Origin: Streptomyces sp. NBC_00448
GTDB taxonomy: Bacteria > Actinomycetota > Actinomycetes > Streptomycetales > Streptomycetaceae
Length of the DNA: 64,000 nucleotides
Direction: 5' to 3'
Assembly (NCBI RefSeq): GCF_036014115.1
Contig: NZ_CP107913.1
Location: 3,767,001-3,831,000, forward strand
The position numbers and the translations under genes were made by a program. The notes under the pieces were generated by a model, which had not been told where the DNA came from, ran no database searches, and was given only the letters and a program-made list of their open reading frames with translations. Below, piece by piece: positions 1 through 9,199 of the stretch; position 1 is the first letter of the stretch; every line of letters starts with the position of its first letter.

Positions 1-2
1 TG

Positions 3-1031
3 GACTCCCCCGCCAAGACTCTCGCCGAACTGCGCGAGGCGCTCGAACTCGGTATCGCGGTCAACGCCGACAACCCCGAGGAGCTGGCCCGGATCGACCG
101 GCTGCGCGAGTCGGCGCCCGCCGACTCGCCCGTCGCCTCGCCCGTCGGCCTCCGGGTCAACCCGCAGGTCGGCGGCGGCAGCATCGGGGCGATGAGCACG
201 GCCACCGCCACCTCCAAGTTCGGCGTGGCGCTGCGCGACCCGGGCGCACTGGAGTGGGTCCTGGACGCGTACGCGCGGCGGCCGTGGCTCAACCGGCTGC
301 ACACCCACACCGGTTCACAAGGCGTGCCGCTGGAACTGATGGTCGCCGGGGTGCGGGCGGCCTACGAGCTGGCCGAGCGGATCAACGCCGCCGCCGGACG
401 GCAGCAGGTCACCGCGCTCGACATCGGCGGCGGCCTGCCGGTGAACTTCGGCTCCGACGCGACGGTGCCGTCCTTCGCCGACTACGCCGACCTGCTGCGC
501 GCCGAGATCCCCGGGCTCTTCGACGGGCGCTACGGCATCGTCACGGAGTTCGGCCGCTCCCTGCTCGCCAAGAACGGCACGGTGCTGGCGCGGGTGGAGT
601 ACGCGAAGTCCGCCGGCGGGCGGCCGATCGCCGTCACCCACGCCGGCGCCCAGGTGGCCACCCGTACGGTGTTCGTGCCCGACTCCTGGCCGATCCGCGT
701 GCTCGCGCTCGACGCCGAGGGCGCGGAGAAGACGGGCGAGCCGGTGGTCCAGGACGTGGCCGGCCCGTGCTGCTTCGCCGGCGACCTCGTCGCCAAGGGG
801 CGCGCCCTGCCGCTGCTGGAGGCGGGCGACCATGTGGCGCTGCTCGACACCGGTGCGTACTACTTCTCCAACCACTTCGCCTACAACTCCCTGCCCCGCC
901 CCGCGGTGTACGGGTACTGCGTCCTGCCCGACGGCGCGGTCGCGTTCTCGCCCGTGCGGGCGGCGCAGACCCAGGAGGAGCTTCTCGCGGAGAGCGGTGC
1001 CGGATTCCCGTCCCTGCGGTTGCGGTCGTAA
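3..1031 (+). CDS. PLP-dependent diaminopimelate/ornithine-type decarboxylase (5' truncated by window)
   Basis: The gene enters from the left in the frame of base 3; the last 342 residues are present and end at TAA. The fold is a group IV (alanine-racemase-like) PLP decarboxylase. HTHTGSQG is the lysA-type HxHxGSQ strand, DIGGGLP is the phosphate-binding glycine loop, and GPCCFAGD carries the active-site Cys contributed across the dimer. The C-terminus has GAYYFSNHFAYN, matching the usual GAY...YN...PRPA end. The N-terminal PLP lysine lies outside the window. Substrate cannot be assigned: LysA, a siderophore/antibiotic diamino acid decarboxylase or an arginine/ornithine enzyme all fit. The next gene is convergent. 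Confidence 0.85.
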   Translation, partial: DSPAKTLAELREALELGIAVNADNPEELARIDRLRESAPADSPVASPVGLRVNPQVGGGSIGAMSTATATSKFGVALRDPGALEWVLDAYARRPWLNRLHTHTGSQGVPLELMVAGVRAAYELAERINAAAGRQQVTALDIGGGLPVNFGSDATVPSFADYADLLRAEIPGLFDGRYGIVTEFGRSLLAKNGTVLARVEYAKSAGGRPIAVTHAGAQVATRTVFVPDSWPIRVLALDAEGAEKTGEPVVQDVAGPCCFAGDLVAKGRALPLLEAGDHVALLDTGAYYFSNHFAYNSLPRPAVYGYCVLPDGAVAFSPVRAAQTQEELLAESGAGFPSLRLRS

Positions 1032-1061
1032 GGACGGAGGGGCGACGCGGCGGCCCCGGGG

Positions 1062-1604
1062 TCAGGGGCGGCGCCTGCCGCCCCCGGGAGCCGCGTCGCC
1101 GGCGGCGATCCCCGTGAGCTGGTAGAGCGCGGGGTCGCCGTCGGGACGGAACCACAGCAGGGCGTCGTGGGAGCGCTCGATGCGGGCGACCCGGCGGGAC
1201 CGCAGCCACAGCCCGGCGCCGACGCCCCCGAGGAGCATGCCCGCCGCGCAGGGCAGGACGACGTTCGCGGCGGCGGCGACCACGAACACCAGCAGCAGCC
1301 ACCAGCGGCGGCGGCGCAGCCACGCCCGGGCGGTGACCCTGCGGTCCTGGAGGAAGACGGACTTCGCCGCACGCGAGGCGGCCTTGGCACGTTCGGCGTG
1401 CCGGCGGCCGCGGACGAGGAAGGCCGTCACCGCGGCGATGATGAACAGCGCGGCACCGGCCAGCACGCCGATCCGGCGGCCGGTCGGGCTGAACGTCACG
1501 GCGGTGCCCGGCACCGCGGCGATCACGCCCAGCCACCACAGCCAGACCGCCGCCACCCGCACCGTCACCGCCACCCGCGCCAATGTGTAGGCCCCGCGCA
1601 CCAC
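1062..1604 (-). CDS. Small integral membrane protein, unknown function
   Basis: This 180-residue protein starts at GTG; GGAGGGAG lies about 8 nt upstream on the minus strand. It has two hydrophobic hairpins: residues about 15-35 and 47-64, then a basic Arg/Lys-rich cytoplasmic stretch (RGRRHAERAKAASRAAK), then about 100-118 and 120-133. The C-terminus has LLWFRPDGDPALYQLTGI and a Gly/Arg tail. No catalytic motif is visible. It is convergent with the preceding decarboxylase and divergent from the surface protein at 1813. I do not recognise a family; actinobacterial lineage-specific membrane proteins of this size are common. Confidence 0.65.
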   Translation of the reverse strand: MVRGAYTLARVAVTVRVAAVWLWWLGVIAAVPGTAVTFSPTGRRIGVLAGAALFIIAAVTAFLVRGRRHAERAKAASRAAKSVFLQDRRVTARAWLRRRRWWLLLVFVVAAAANVVLPCAAGMLLGGVGAGLWLRSRRVARIERSHDALLWFRPDGDPALYQLTGIAAGDAAPGGGRRRP

Positions 1605-1812
1605 GTCGCGCTCCCTCCGTCGTCGTCCCGGCCCGCCGTCCCGGTAGTACGGCGGCGCCGGCCAAGCGCTGGGGAGGGAGACTACTTCGCGATTCTCAGA
1701 TTTTCGTTAAACCAGATGTCATTCCGCTGAGCACAACCTTTTGCCGGGGCCGAGGGTCGCAAGGGGTGTTCCGTACCACCGCCATGCTCCAAGGGACTTG
1801 GGGGAAGATCCC

Positions 1813-3435
1813 GTGATTCCGCTCCTCAACTGGCGCCGTTCGGCCGCCGCGCTGACCGCCCTCGCGGTCGCGCTGCTCGGCGCCGCCGCGGTGCAGGCGC
1901 CCGCGCACGCGGCCGACGGGCCCACCCTGGCATTTCAGATACAGAAGACCAGCGTGGGGGTGCCGCAGCCGGACAACTCGGGGGACCCGCCGCAGATCAG
2001 TTGGGCGCTCGCCCCGCCGAAGAACGGCCCGACCGTCACGAACGTGGTCGTCTCGCTGGACCTCTCCGGGATCAGCTCCTTCATCACCGCCGACGACGGG
2101 TACCCGGACGACACCGTCACCTGGAAGAGCGCCGAGCTGGGCGTCGGCGGCACAGGCGGGCTGGTCGACCTCCACGCCAAGCCGGGCGCCGCGCTGGGCA
2201 CCACGGGCACCGCGGTCCTGTCCGGCACCGCGGACAACGCGACGATCACCCCTCTCACCGTGCGGGTCACCGTCGGCGCGGTCGGGCTGGTGGTCAACGA
2301 GCCGACCAAGGTCGACCACGCCAAGCCGGGCGACAGCCTCGACGCGCCCCTCACCATCGCGAACACCGGGCAGCTCCCGGCGGACGGCGCCGACCTGCGG
2401 GTGACCACCACCGAGGGGCTCGGCTACGCGCAGCACTTCTCCAACTGCGTCTACAGCAAGCAGACCATCGACAACGGCTTTCCGACGCTGAACAACAACG
2501 CGGTCTGCCACTTCGCCACCACCATCGAGCCCGGCAAGAAGTACCGGCTCTCCGCCCCGGTGGGCATCGACGTGACCAGCGGCGCGCTGTGGGACCTGGT
2601 CCGCTTCCAGGTCAGCCCGAAGCCGGGCACGCCGACCGGCAACAACACCCGCGCGGACGGCCCGGTGCTCTCGCTCGTGCCGGACGGCACGGCCCCCAGC
2701 GGCGAGATGAACACCTCCGACTGGACGATCGACACCGACAACACCGCGGACCTCGCGGCCGGCGGGGACACCGTCAGCGGCAAGCCCGGCGACACGGTGC
2801 AGGTCGTCGCGTCGATGCGGAACAAGGGCCCGGCCATCGTGGACATCGAGACCACCGACGACCAGCTCGGCGTCATGTTCGACGTCCCCAAGGGCACCAC
2901 CGTGGTGAAGATCCCCAAGCCCTGCTACACGTGGGGAGAGGGCGGCCCCAGCGGCAAGGAGCTCGGGGCGCCCAAGTACATCTGCTGGGTCAACCCGCCG
3001 CTGCGGGTCGGTGCGACCGTGAAGATGCCGTTCACCCTGCGGATCGACGCCGACGCGCCCGCGCTCGCCACGGGCGCGGTCCGGGCCACCACCGTCTACG
3101 ACAGCAAGCTGCCCTTCGACCCCGACTTGACGAACAACACCGCCGCGGTGACCGTCCACGTCAAGGGCGGCGCGACGGCCACCCCGACGTCCTCGGCCGG
3201 CACCACCAGCACGGGCGGCACTTCGGGCGGCAACCACCTCTCCACCCAGACCGGCGCCGGCAGCACGGCCGGCGGAAGCTCCGGCACCTCCGGCTCCACC
3301 GGCACGCTCGCCTCGACCGGCGGCAACGGCACGCAGCTGCTCACCTGGCTGGGTGCGGCCGCCCTCGCCTTCGGCGCCGCGGCCTTCGCCCTCGCCCACA
3401 GCCGCAGGACCCGCCGCACGAACACCGGCGCCTGA
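1813..3435 (+). CDS. Secreted cell-wall protein with sortase class E-type LAxTG signal
   Basis: The start is GTG at 1813, with GGGGGAAG 5-6 nt upstream. It gives a classic signal peptide: NWRR, a 20-residue hydrophobic core, then AHA-AD. The 540-residue product has beta-rich extracellular repeats resembling DUF11/CARDB Ig-like modules (TVNVVVSLDLSG, VNEPTKVDHAKPGDSL, a second copy around GDTVQVVASMRNKGPA). A Thr/Ser/Gly linker follows, then LASTGGNG, a hydrophobic helix and RRTRR. That C-terminus is the streptomycete sortase class E anchor layout, so the protein is probably linked to peptidoglycan. An in-frame ATG at 1783 would add residues before the signal peptide and is less likely. Ligand or role is unknown. 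Confidence 0.85.
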   Translation: MIPLLNWRRSAAALTALAVALLGAAAVQAPAHAADGPTLAFQIQKTSVGVPQPDNSGDPPQISWALAPPKNGPTVTNVVVSLDLSGISSFITADDGYPDDTVTWKSAELGVGGTGGLVDLHAKPGAALGTTGTAVLSGTADNATITPLTVRVTVGAVGLVVNEPTKVDHAKPGDSLDAPLTIANTGQLPADGADLRVTTTEGLGYAQHFSNCVYSKQTIDNGFPTLNNNAVCHFATTIEPGKKYRLSAPVGIDVTSGALWDLVRFQVSPKPGTPTGNNTRADGPVLSLVPDGTAPSGEMNTSDWTIDTDNTADLAAGGDTVSGKPGDTVQVVASMRNKGPAIVDIETTDDQLGVMFDVPKGTTVVKIPKPCYTWGEGGPSGKELGAPKYICWVNPPLRVGATVKMPFTLRIDADAPALATGAVRATTVYDSKLPFDPDLTNNTAAVTVHVKGGATATPTSSAGTTSTGGTSGGNHLSTQTGAGSTAGGSSGTSGSTGTLASTGGNGTQLLTWLGAAALAFGAAAFALAHSRRTRRTNTGA

Positions 3436-3507
3436 CCGGGGCGGCCACGCTCCGCGCACCAGCAGAACCCAGCAGACCAGCGACACCGACACCAGCACCA
3501 GCACCAC

Positions 3508-3555
3508 CCGCGGCCCGCGGGGGCGTTCACTCCATGAACACCCCGCGGGCCGCGG
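3508..3555. terminator. Bidirectional terminator hairpin between convergent genes
   Basis: A perfect 15-bp stem (CCGCGGCCCGCGGGG at 3508-3522 with its complement at 3541-3555) encloses a second 5-bp stem (GTTCA/TGAAC). It lies where the surface-protein gene and the RpiR-type gene converge. The stop codon of the minus-strand gene (3527-3529) falls inside the loop, so the last RpiR codons are part of the hairpin. Confidence 0.75.
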
Positions 3556-4558
3556 CATGCGCGTCGAACTCCTCCAACCGCGCCTGCGCGTCCGGCAGGT
3601 CGTCGCACATCGACTCCAGCAGCACCCGGCCCAGCAGCATCGGCGCGCACGCCGTGTCGAAGGCCAGCCCGGTGCCGACGGCGGCGGGCAGCAGCAGGTC
3701 GCTGTGCGCGGCCACCGGTGCGAACGCGCTGTCCGCGACGGTCACCACGGTCAGCCCGGCCGCCCGCGCGTAGCCGAGCGCGTCGGCCACCTCCCGCGGG
3801 TGCCGGGGCAGCGCGAAGCACAGCAGGGCGCTCGCGCCCGCCCGGACCGCGGCGTCGATCCGGTCGGCGAGCATGGTGCCGCCCTCGTCCAGCAGCCGCA
3901 CATCGGGGTGCACCTTCGCCGCGAAGTACGCGAACCCGCACGCCTGGGCGCCCGCCGCCCGCAGCCCCAGCACCGGCAGCGGCCTGGACCCGGCCAGCAC
4001 CGCCCCCGCCCTGGCCACCGGCTCCGGGTCGGCCAGCAGCTCGACCAGGTGCCGCAGGTTCTCGATCTCCGCGTGCACCGCCTGCTGGTACTCGTTGTAC
4101 GAGGTCGCGCCGGCCGGATCGGGCGCCGGCGCCACCTCGCGCAGGTGCTTGCGCAGCGCCGGGTACCCGTCGAAACCGAGGGCGACCGCGAACCGGGTCA
4201 CCGACGGCTGGCTGACCCCGGCGAGTTCGGCGACCTCCACGCTGGACAGGAAGGCCGCCTCGTCCGCCTGGCGCACCAGGCAGTGCGCGATGCGCCGCTG
4301 GGTCGGGGTCAGCCGGTGCGCCTCGAAGAGCTTCAGCAGCCGCGCGGACGCACCGCTCCCCGCGCTCCTGCCCGCGGCGCTACCACCCGTGTCGCTCCCG
4401 CTCGCGCCGTTCACGCCACCGGCATCGCTGCCGGCGCCGGCGTCATTACCCTCGCCCGCGTCGTTAACGCCGTTCACGCCGTTCGCGGCGCCCGCACGGT
4501 CCGCCCCGGCACCGCCGCCGGCTCCGTCAGCCTTGTCCGCCCCGTCAGCACTGCCCAT
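3527..4558 (-). CDS. RpiR/MurR-family transcriptional regulator (HTH + SIS)
   Basis: From ATG at 4558 this gives 343 residues. After a low-complexity Gly/Ala/Asp/Asn N-terminal extension (about residues 1-68, with repeats such as GVNGVNDAGEGNDAG) comes an HTH_6 domain: LTPTQRRIAHCLVR, then VEVAELAGVSQPSVTRFAVALGF as the recognition unit. The C-terminal half is a SIS sugar-phosphate-binding domain (VLGLRAAGAQACGFAYFAAK, GTMLADRIDAA, VADSAFAPVAAHSD). Such proteins repress sugar or amino-sugar catabolic genes in response to phosphosugars. No catabolic operon is adjacent, so the target is unknown. The N-terminal extension is atypical; RpiR members usually start within about 10 residues of the HTH. 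Confidence 0.85.
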   Translation of the reverse strand: MGSADGADKADGAGGGAGADRAGAANGVNGVNDAGEGNDAGAGSDAGGVNGASGSDTGGSAAGRSAGSGASARLLKLFEAHRLTPTQRRIAHCLVRQADEAAFLSSVEVAELAGVSQPSVTRFAVALGFDGYPALRKHLREVAPAPDPAGATSYNEYQQAVHAEIENLRHLVELLADPEPVARAGAVLAGSRPLPVLGLRAAGAQACGFAYFAAKVHPDVRLLDEGGTMLADRIDAAVRAGASALLCFALPRHPREVADALGYARAAGLTVVTVADSAFAPVAAHSDLLLPAAVGTGLAFDTACAPMLLGRVLLESMCDDLPDAQARLEEFDAHAAARGVFME

Positions 4559-4623
4559 GCCCGTCCGTCCCTGGTCCGAACCGCCCGGCCGGGGCAGCCC
4601 AGGGGCCCCGCCGACCAGTCTAT

Positions 4624-5115
4624 TCACAGGACATGACTCTGCATGAATGTATGCAGTCCGGCAAGCGCGGGCGCTCCCGAGCACCGCCAGTACGGATCGG
4701 CGGCCTCGGCGTGCACTCCGTAGACCGCGACCACCTCGATGAGCAGCGCCACCGCGTTGGCGACGCATATGCACAGCGCGAGCGTGCCCTGCCAGGACTC
4801 GGCACCCCGCACGCCCGCCCGCGCCGCCGTGCGGAAGAACAGCACGCACAGCACCGACGCCGCCACCCCGCACAGCAGCGCCGCGTAGCCCACCAGGAAC
4901 TGCGTCCAGGGCACGCCCAGTTGGTGACAGAGCGCCTCCTCCCGCCGGCCCTTCCGGTCGTCCAGCCACACGCCGGCCACCAGCAGCGCCACTCCGAGCA
5001 GCGCGAGCCCCGGCGCCGCCAGTACCCGCCGCCGCCACCGCGCCGACGGCAACTCCACCTCCAGCGGCCGCCACTCCGGCGCCGCGACCCGCTCCATTCC
5101 CCGCTCCCCCGCCAT
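4624..5115 (-). CDS. Four-helix membrane protein, unknown function
   Basis: The start at 5115 has a strong GGGGGAGG 5 nt upstream; a second ATG at 5097 is possible. The 163 residues contain four hydrophobic segments (about 34-52, 70-92, 107-127 and a weaker last part) separated by charged loops (DDRKGRREE, FRTAARAGVRG). No motif is recognised. It lies downstream of the MMPL transporter on the same strand but is separated from it by a terminator-like hairpin, so it is probably transcribed on its own. Confidence 0.65.
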   Translation of the reverse strand: MAGERGMERVAAPEWRPLEVELPSARWRRRVLAAPGLALLGVALLVAGVWLDDRKGRREEALCHQLGVPWTQFLVGYAALLCGVAASVLCVLFFRTAARAGVRGAESWQGTLALCICVANAVALLIEVVAVYGVHAEAADPYWRCSGAPALAGLHTFMQSHVL

Positions 5116-5289
5116 TTCAGCCTCCCCCGGCAACTCCGCACATCGATCCACCCGTTGGCCCGCCGGACCGCCCGAACACCCGCCCGCCCCGGCGCCGGCC
5201 CCGTACGACAAACCGTCAGCCCGCGCAGCGAAGAGCCCGAATCCGCTCACGCTCCGCAATCAATCCGTGACGGTGTCAGCGTAGCCGAA

Positions 5290-5321
5290 GGGCCGGACAG
5301 GTGTTCCCACCCGTCCGGCCC
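5290..5321 (-). terminator. Terminator hairpin downstream of MMPL gene
   Basis: GGGCCGGAC (5290-5298) pairs with GTCCGGCCC (5313-5321), with an inner GGTG/CACC stem and a TTCC tetraloop. It lies 28 nt past the MMPL stop on the minus strand. There is no U-tract, which is usual for this GC range. Confidence 0.6.
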
Positions 5322-5348
5322 CTGTGGATAACTTCCGCTCGGCGCTGC

Positions 5349-7532
5349 CTACCGCCGCCCGGTCTCGTCCAGCTCCGGCGCGTCGTACGAGCCCCCGCCG
5401 GCGCCCGCGGCGACCACACCGGCGTCGTCCGAGCCGACGGCGCGGTCCGCGTGACCCGGCCACCAAGCGGCGTGCCCGATCAGCGCGGTGAGGCTCGGCG
5501 TGAAGAACATCGCCATCACGAAGGCCGCGACCACGATGCCGAAGGCGATCGCGAAGCCCATCTCGGTGAGGAACGAGTTCCCGGACAGCATCAGGGTGGC
5601 GAAGGTCGCCGCCAGGATGAACCCGGCCGAGGCGATCGTCGGACCCGCGTGCCGCAGCGCCTCCGCGGCGGCCTCGCGTGGCTCGCGGCCCTCGCGGGCC
5701 TCCTCCCTGAGCCGGGCGATCATCAGGATGTTGTAGTCCGTTCCGATCGCCACCACGAACAGATACATGATGATCGGCAGCATGAAGATCAGCCCGCTGC
5801 CGCGGCCGAAGATCAGCACGGTGGCACCGAGCGTCGCTCCGAACCCGAGGGCCACCGAGGCGATCAGGTACCAGGGCGCGACGATGCTGCGCAGCAGCAA
5901 CCCCAGGATCACCATGATCAGGATCGCGGCCACCGGGAAGACCGTGCGGTAGTCGTGGTTCACGGCCGCGTTGATGTCCCGGTAGATCGAGGACGTGCCG
6001 CCGACCACCGCCTCGGTTCCCGGCGGAGCGTTGTTCTTGGCGGCCGTGCGGACGTCACCGACCGCCGCGATGGCCTTGTCGCTCGCACCGGAGTACTTCA
6101 GCGTCAGGTTGAACAGGGCCGTGGTGTGGTCCTTGTTCAGCCCGGTGCTCTGGTCGAAGGTCGCGCTGGCGACGCCGTCGGCCTGGCTCAGCTTGTCCTT
6201 GTACGCGGTGAAGTCGACACCGTTCAGCGGCTTGCCGTCGGTGCTGGTGAGGAAGACCGAGGTCGGATCGGCAGCACCGGCGGAGTACGCCTTCTGCATG
6301 CTGTCCTGGACAACCATCGACTCCTTGGTCTTGGGGATGGACCCGGAGGCGAGGTCGTAGTCGGCCTTGTAGCCGAGGGTGCCGAGCGCCAGCAGCAGCA
6401 TCACCAGGCCGGAGACGATGGCGACCAGGCCGGACCGGCGGCCGAGCATCCGGCCGATCGAGGTGAAGCGGGTGCCGGACGGCTCCAGGTGCCACTTCTT
6501 GCCCGGCCAGAACAGTGCCTTCGGCGGGATGAGCGAGCAGATCGCCGGGAAGAGCGTGAGACCTGCGATCAGTGTGACCGCGACCAGGATGGCGAGCGCC
6601 GGGCCCAACTGGGTGAGGAAGCCCAGGGTGGACAGGGCCAGCGCCAGGAAGGAGATGATCACCGCACCGGCCGCCGAGGCGATCGCCTCACCGACCCTGG
6701 TGACGCTGTTGATCATCGCTTCCTTGGGTTCGTCACCCGCCCGCAGCCGTTCTCGGTAGCGGAACATGAGGAACAGGAAGTAGTCCGTGCCGACGCCGAG
6801 CACCACCACGATCAGCAGCGCGGAGATCGAGCTGTTGGCCTGCAGGCCGAAGAGCTTGGTGGCGTAGGCGATCAGGCCGTTGGACGTGGTGAACACCAGG
6901 CCCATCAGGATCACCAGCGGCATGATCGCGATCAGCGGGGACCGGAAGATGATCAGCAGCGTGATGATGATGATGAGCAGCGAGCCGATCAGCGCGACGG
7001 CGTCGGAGGTGTTGCCCGCGTCCTGCTGGTCGAGGTTCTGCGCGGCCTGACCGCCGACCTGGACCTTCAGATGGGTGCCCTTGGCAAGGTCCTTGGAGTC
7101 CGTGCGCAGCGCCTTCGCCGCGTCGGCCTGCTTCGGCTGCCCCTGGGACTTCTTGTCCATCTGGACATAGGCCGTGTCGTACTTGCCGTCCTTGGACTCC
7201 GTGCCCGCGACGACCTTCTGCACCTGGTCGATGTGCTTGCCGTCCAGGGCGGTGGTGATCTTGGTGATGTCGGCCTTGTCGGCCGCGGTCAGCGGCGCGT
7301 TGTCGCTCCGCTGGTAGAGGACGATCGCCGACGGGGTGAAGGCCGAGGGGAACGCCTTCTCCTGGAGGTCCATCGCCTTGATCGACTGGTAACTACTGGG
7401 CAGGAAGCTGCTCTCGTCGCTGTTGGACGGCAGGCTCGGCGCAGTAGCGACGATCGCGACGGCGGCGACGAGCCACGCGACGATCGTCCATACGGGATGG
7501 CGGACGACTGCGCGTCCGATGCGGTGGAACAT
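5349..7532 (-). CDS. MMPL-family RND transporter
   Basis: This 727-residue protein starts at ATG 7532; GGAGG lies 9 nt upstream. Topology is typical of actinobacterial MMPL/RND proteins: one N-terminal helix (about 10-30), a periplasmic domain, a five-helix bundle, then a duplicated second half. The paired proton-relay motifs are visible in the helix-4 equivalents (GVGTDYFLFLMFRYRE and GTDYNILMIARLREE). Substrates of this family are usually lipids, polyketides or siderophores; nothing nearby fixes the cargo. It is monocistronic by layout, with an inverted repeat in its upstream region (7660-7675) and a hairpin after its stop. Full length, no defect seen. Confidence 0.92.
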   Translation of the reverse strand: MFHRIGRAVVRHPVWTIVAWLVAAVAIVATAPSLPSNSDESSFLPSSYQSIKAMDLQEKAFPSAFTPSAIVLYQRSDNAPLTAADKADITKITTALDGKHIDQVQKVVAGTESKDGKYDTAYVQMDKKSQGQPKQADAAKALRTDSKDLAKGTHLKVQVGGQAAQNLDQQDAGNTSDAVALIGSLLIIIITLLIIFRSPLIAIMPLVILMGLVFTTSNGLIAYATKLFGLQANSSISALLIVVVLGVGTDYFLFLMFRYRERLRAGDEPKEAMINSVTRVGEAIASAAGAVIISFLALALSTLGFLTQLGPALAILVAVTLIAGLTLFPAICSLIPPKALFWPGKKWHLEPSGTRFTSIGRMLGRRSGLVAIVSGLVMLLLALGTLGYKADYDLASGSIPKTKESMVVQDSMQKAYSAGAADPTSVFLTSTDGKPLNGVDFTAYKDKLSQADGVASATFDQSTGLNKDHTTALFNLTLKYSGASDKAIAAVGDVRTAAKNNAPPGTEAVVGGTSSIYRDINAAVNHDYRTVFPVAAILIMVILGLLLRSIVAPWYLIASVALGFGATLGATVLIFGRGSGLIFMLPIIMYLFVVAIGTDYNILMIARLREEAREGREPREAAAEALRHAGPTIASAGFILAATFATLMLSGNSFLTEMGFAIAFGIVVAAFVMAMFFTPSLTALIGHAAWWPGHADRAVGSDDAGVVAAGAGGGSYDAPELDETGRR

Positions 7533-7659
7533 GCGGTGCTGCCTCCATGGCAGGACGTATCACCGCCACCCTTTGGAGCGGTTCCCGGGCATCGGCGACC
7601 CGAACGGCGCGCGCGCCGGCCGGAGATTTTCATATGGGTGGGTTGTGACCCAGATCTTA

Positions 7660-7675
7660 CTTGCCGCCCGGCAAG
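7660..7675. promoter_or_regulatory. Inverted repeat upstream of MMPL gene (candidate operator)
   Basis: CTTGCC-GCCC-GGCAAG is a perfect 6-bp palindrome with a 4-nt centre. Read on the minus strand it is followed at once by TAAGAT, a plausible -10 hexamer directed toward the MMPL gene. MMPL genes in actinomycetes are often repressed by TetR/MarR proteins. No regulator gene is adjacent. It could instead be a weak terminator for the CoA ligase gene ending at 7752. Confidence 0.35.
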
Positions 7676-7751
7676 GGGCAAACCACCACCCCCGGGCAAC
7701 TCCTGCGCGACGCAGCCGCGCGAGCAGAAGGACCCGGTATGACTACCCCGA

Positions 7752-9110
7752 TCACAGCGGCGGGAGCAACCGTTTTTGCGGCTTTCCCATCGCGTTGCGC
7801 GGCAGTTCACCGAGGAAACGGACCTGCCGCGGCCGCTTGTGCACCGAAAGGCGCGAGGCGACGAAGTCGGTGAGTTCACTCGCGCTCACCCCGTCGGCGA
7901 CCACGTACGCGACGATCTCCTGCCCCAGGTCGGTGTGCGGCGCGCCGACCACCGCCGCCTCGCGCACCGCGGGGTGGGCGAGCAGCGCGTTCTCCACCTC
8001 GCCCGCGCCGATCCGGTAACCGCCGGACTTGATCAGGTCGGTGGACGCACGGCCGACGATCCGGTGCGTGCCGTCCGGATCGATCGCCGCGATGTCGCCG
8101 GTACGGAACCAGCCGTCGTCGGTGTACGCCGCCGCGGTCGCCTCCGGGCGGCCGAGGTAGCCGTCGAAGAGGGTGGGGCCGGTGAGCTGGAGTTCGCCGA
8201 TGCCGTCGGCGGACTCGGCGATCCTGGTGGCGATCCCGGGCAGCGGGACACCGACGGCACCCGGGGCGCGCGGGCCGTCCGCCCGGGCGGAGACGGTGAT
8301 CAGCGTCTCTGTCATGCCGTAGCGCTCGACCGGCTCGTGCCCGGTCAACTCGGCCAGCGAGGCGAAGACCGGAGAGGGCAGCGGCGCGCTCCCCGACACC
8401 AGCAGCCGCGCCCCGGACAGCGCGCGGGCCGCCGCCTCCTCGCGCGCCACCCGGTGCCACACAGTGGGCACGCCGAAGTAGAGGCTGCCGCCGGCCGCCG
8501 CGTACGCCGCCGGGGTGGGGCGGCCGGTGTGCACCAGGCGGCTGCCGACCCGCAGCGCGCCGAGCACGCCGAGCACCAGGCCGTGCACGTGGAACAGCGG
8601 CAGCCCGTGCACCAGGGTGTCGTCCGCCGTCCACTCCCACGCCCGCGCCAACGCGTCCAGGTCCTCGGCGATCGCGGCGCGGGAGAGCATGACGCCCTTG
8701 GGCGGGCCGGTCGTCCCCGACGTGTAGAGCACCAGCGCCGGCCGCCCGCCGCCCGCGTCCGGCTCCCCCGCGTCATCGACCGCCGCGCTGAAGTCGGCGC
8801 GCTCCGCGAAGTCCACGGGGAGCAGTTCCGCGCCGGAGTCCCGCAGGACGTGCGCCCGTTCGTCCGGTCCCGCGTCCGGGGCGACCGGCACCACCGGCAC
8901 CCCGGCGAGCAGCCCGCCCACCACGGCCGCCACCGTCTCCAGCGACGCGCCGGCCTCCACCGCGAACGCCTCCCGCCCCGACACCCGCCGGGCGACCGCC
9001 CCCGCGGCGCCCAGCAACTCCTCGTAACTGCACGCCCTGCCGTCGACCCGCAGTGCGTCCGGACGGTCCGACCCTCCGTGCAAGGCGGTGAGCAGCGGCA
9101 CCGATGCCAT
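7752..9110 (-). CDS. Malonyl-CoA synthetase-like (MatB-type) acyl-CoA ligase
   Basis: This 452-residue ANL-superfamily enzyme activates a carboxylate through an acyl-adenylate and transfers it to CoA. Motifs in order: LYTSGTTGPPKG (A3, ATP loop), GLPLFHVHGLVLG (A4), YGMTET (A5), DGWFRTGD (A7), GRASTDLIKSGGYRIGAGE (A8 hinge) and PRNAMGKPQK with the A10 catalytic lysine. The short length and the HVHGLVLG/RYGMTETL context match my memory of Streptomyces MatB, so malonate or methylmalonate is the likeliest substrate. A fatty acid remains possible. ATG 9110 has GAGG 6 nt upstream. It is divergent from the gene at 9200. Confidence 0.85.
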   Translation of the reverse strand: MASVPLLTALHGGSDRPDALRVDGRACSYEELLGAAGAVARRVSGREAFAVEAGASLETVAAVVGGLLAGVPVVPVAPDAGPDERAHVLRDSGAELLPVDFAERADFSAAVDDAGEPDAGGGRPALVLYTSGTTGPPKGVMLSRAAIAEDLDALARAWEWTADDTLVHGLPLFHVHGLVLGVLGALRVGSRLVHTGRPTPAAYAAAGGSLYFGVPTVWHRVAREEAAARALSGARLLVSGSAPLPSPVFASLAELTGHEPVERYGMTETLITVSARADGPRAPGAVGVPLPGIATRIAESADGIGELQLTGPTLFDGYLGRPEATAAAYTDDGWFRTGDIAAIDPDGTHRIVGRASTDLIKSGGYRIGAGEVENALLAHPAVREAAVVGAPHTDLGQEIVAYVVADGVSASELTDFVASRLSVHKRPRQVRFLGELPRNAMGKPQKRLLPPL

Positions 9111-9187
9111 GGGAATCCTCCTACTGGGCAGCCCGCCCCCAGGAAAACCGGGGGTTAGCCCCAGTGTCGCCCAAGCGCCGCGCCTCC

Positions 9188-9199
9188 TACGGTTGCCCT
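9188..9199 (+). promoter_or_regulatory. Leaderless -10 element for the 9200 gene
   Basis: TACGGT followed by 6 nt and then ATG fits the actinobacterial leaderless pattern, placing transcription start at or next to A of the start codon. There is no Shine-Dalgarno upstream of ATG 9200. Confidence 0.4.
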
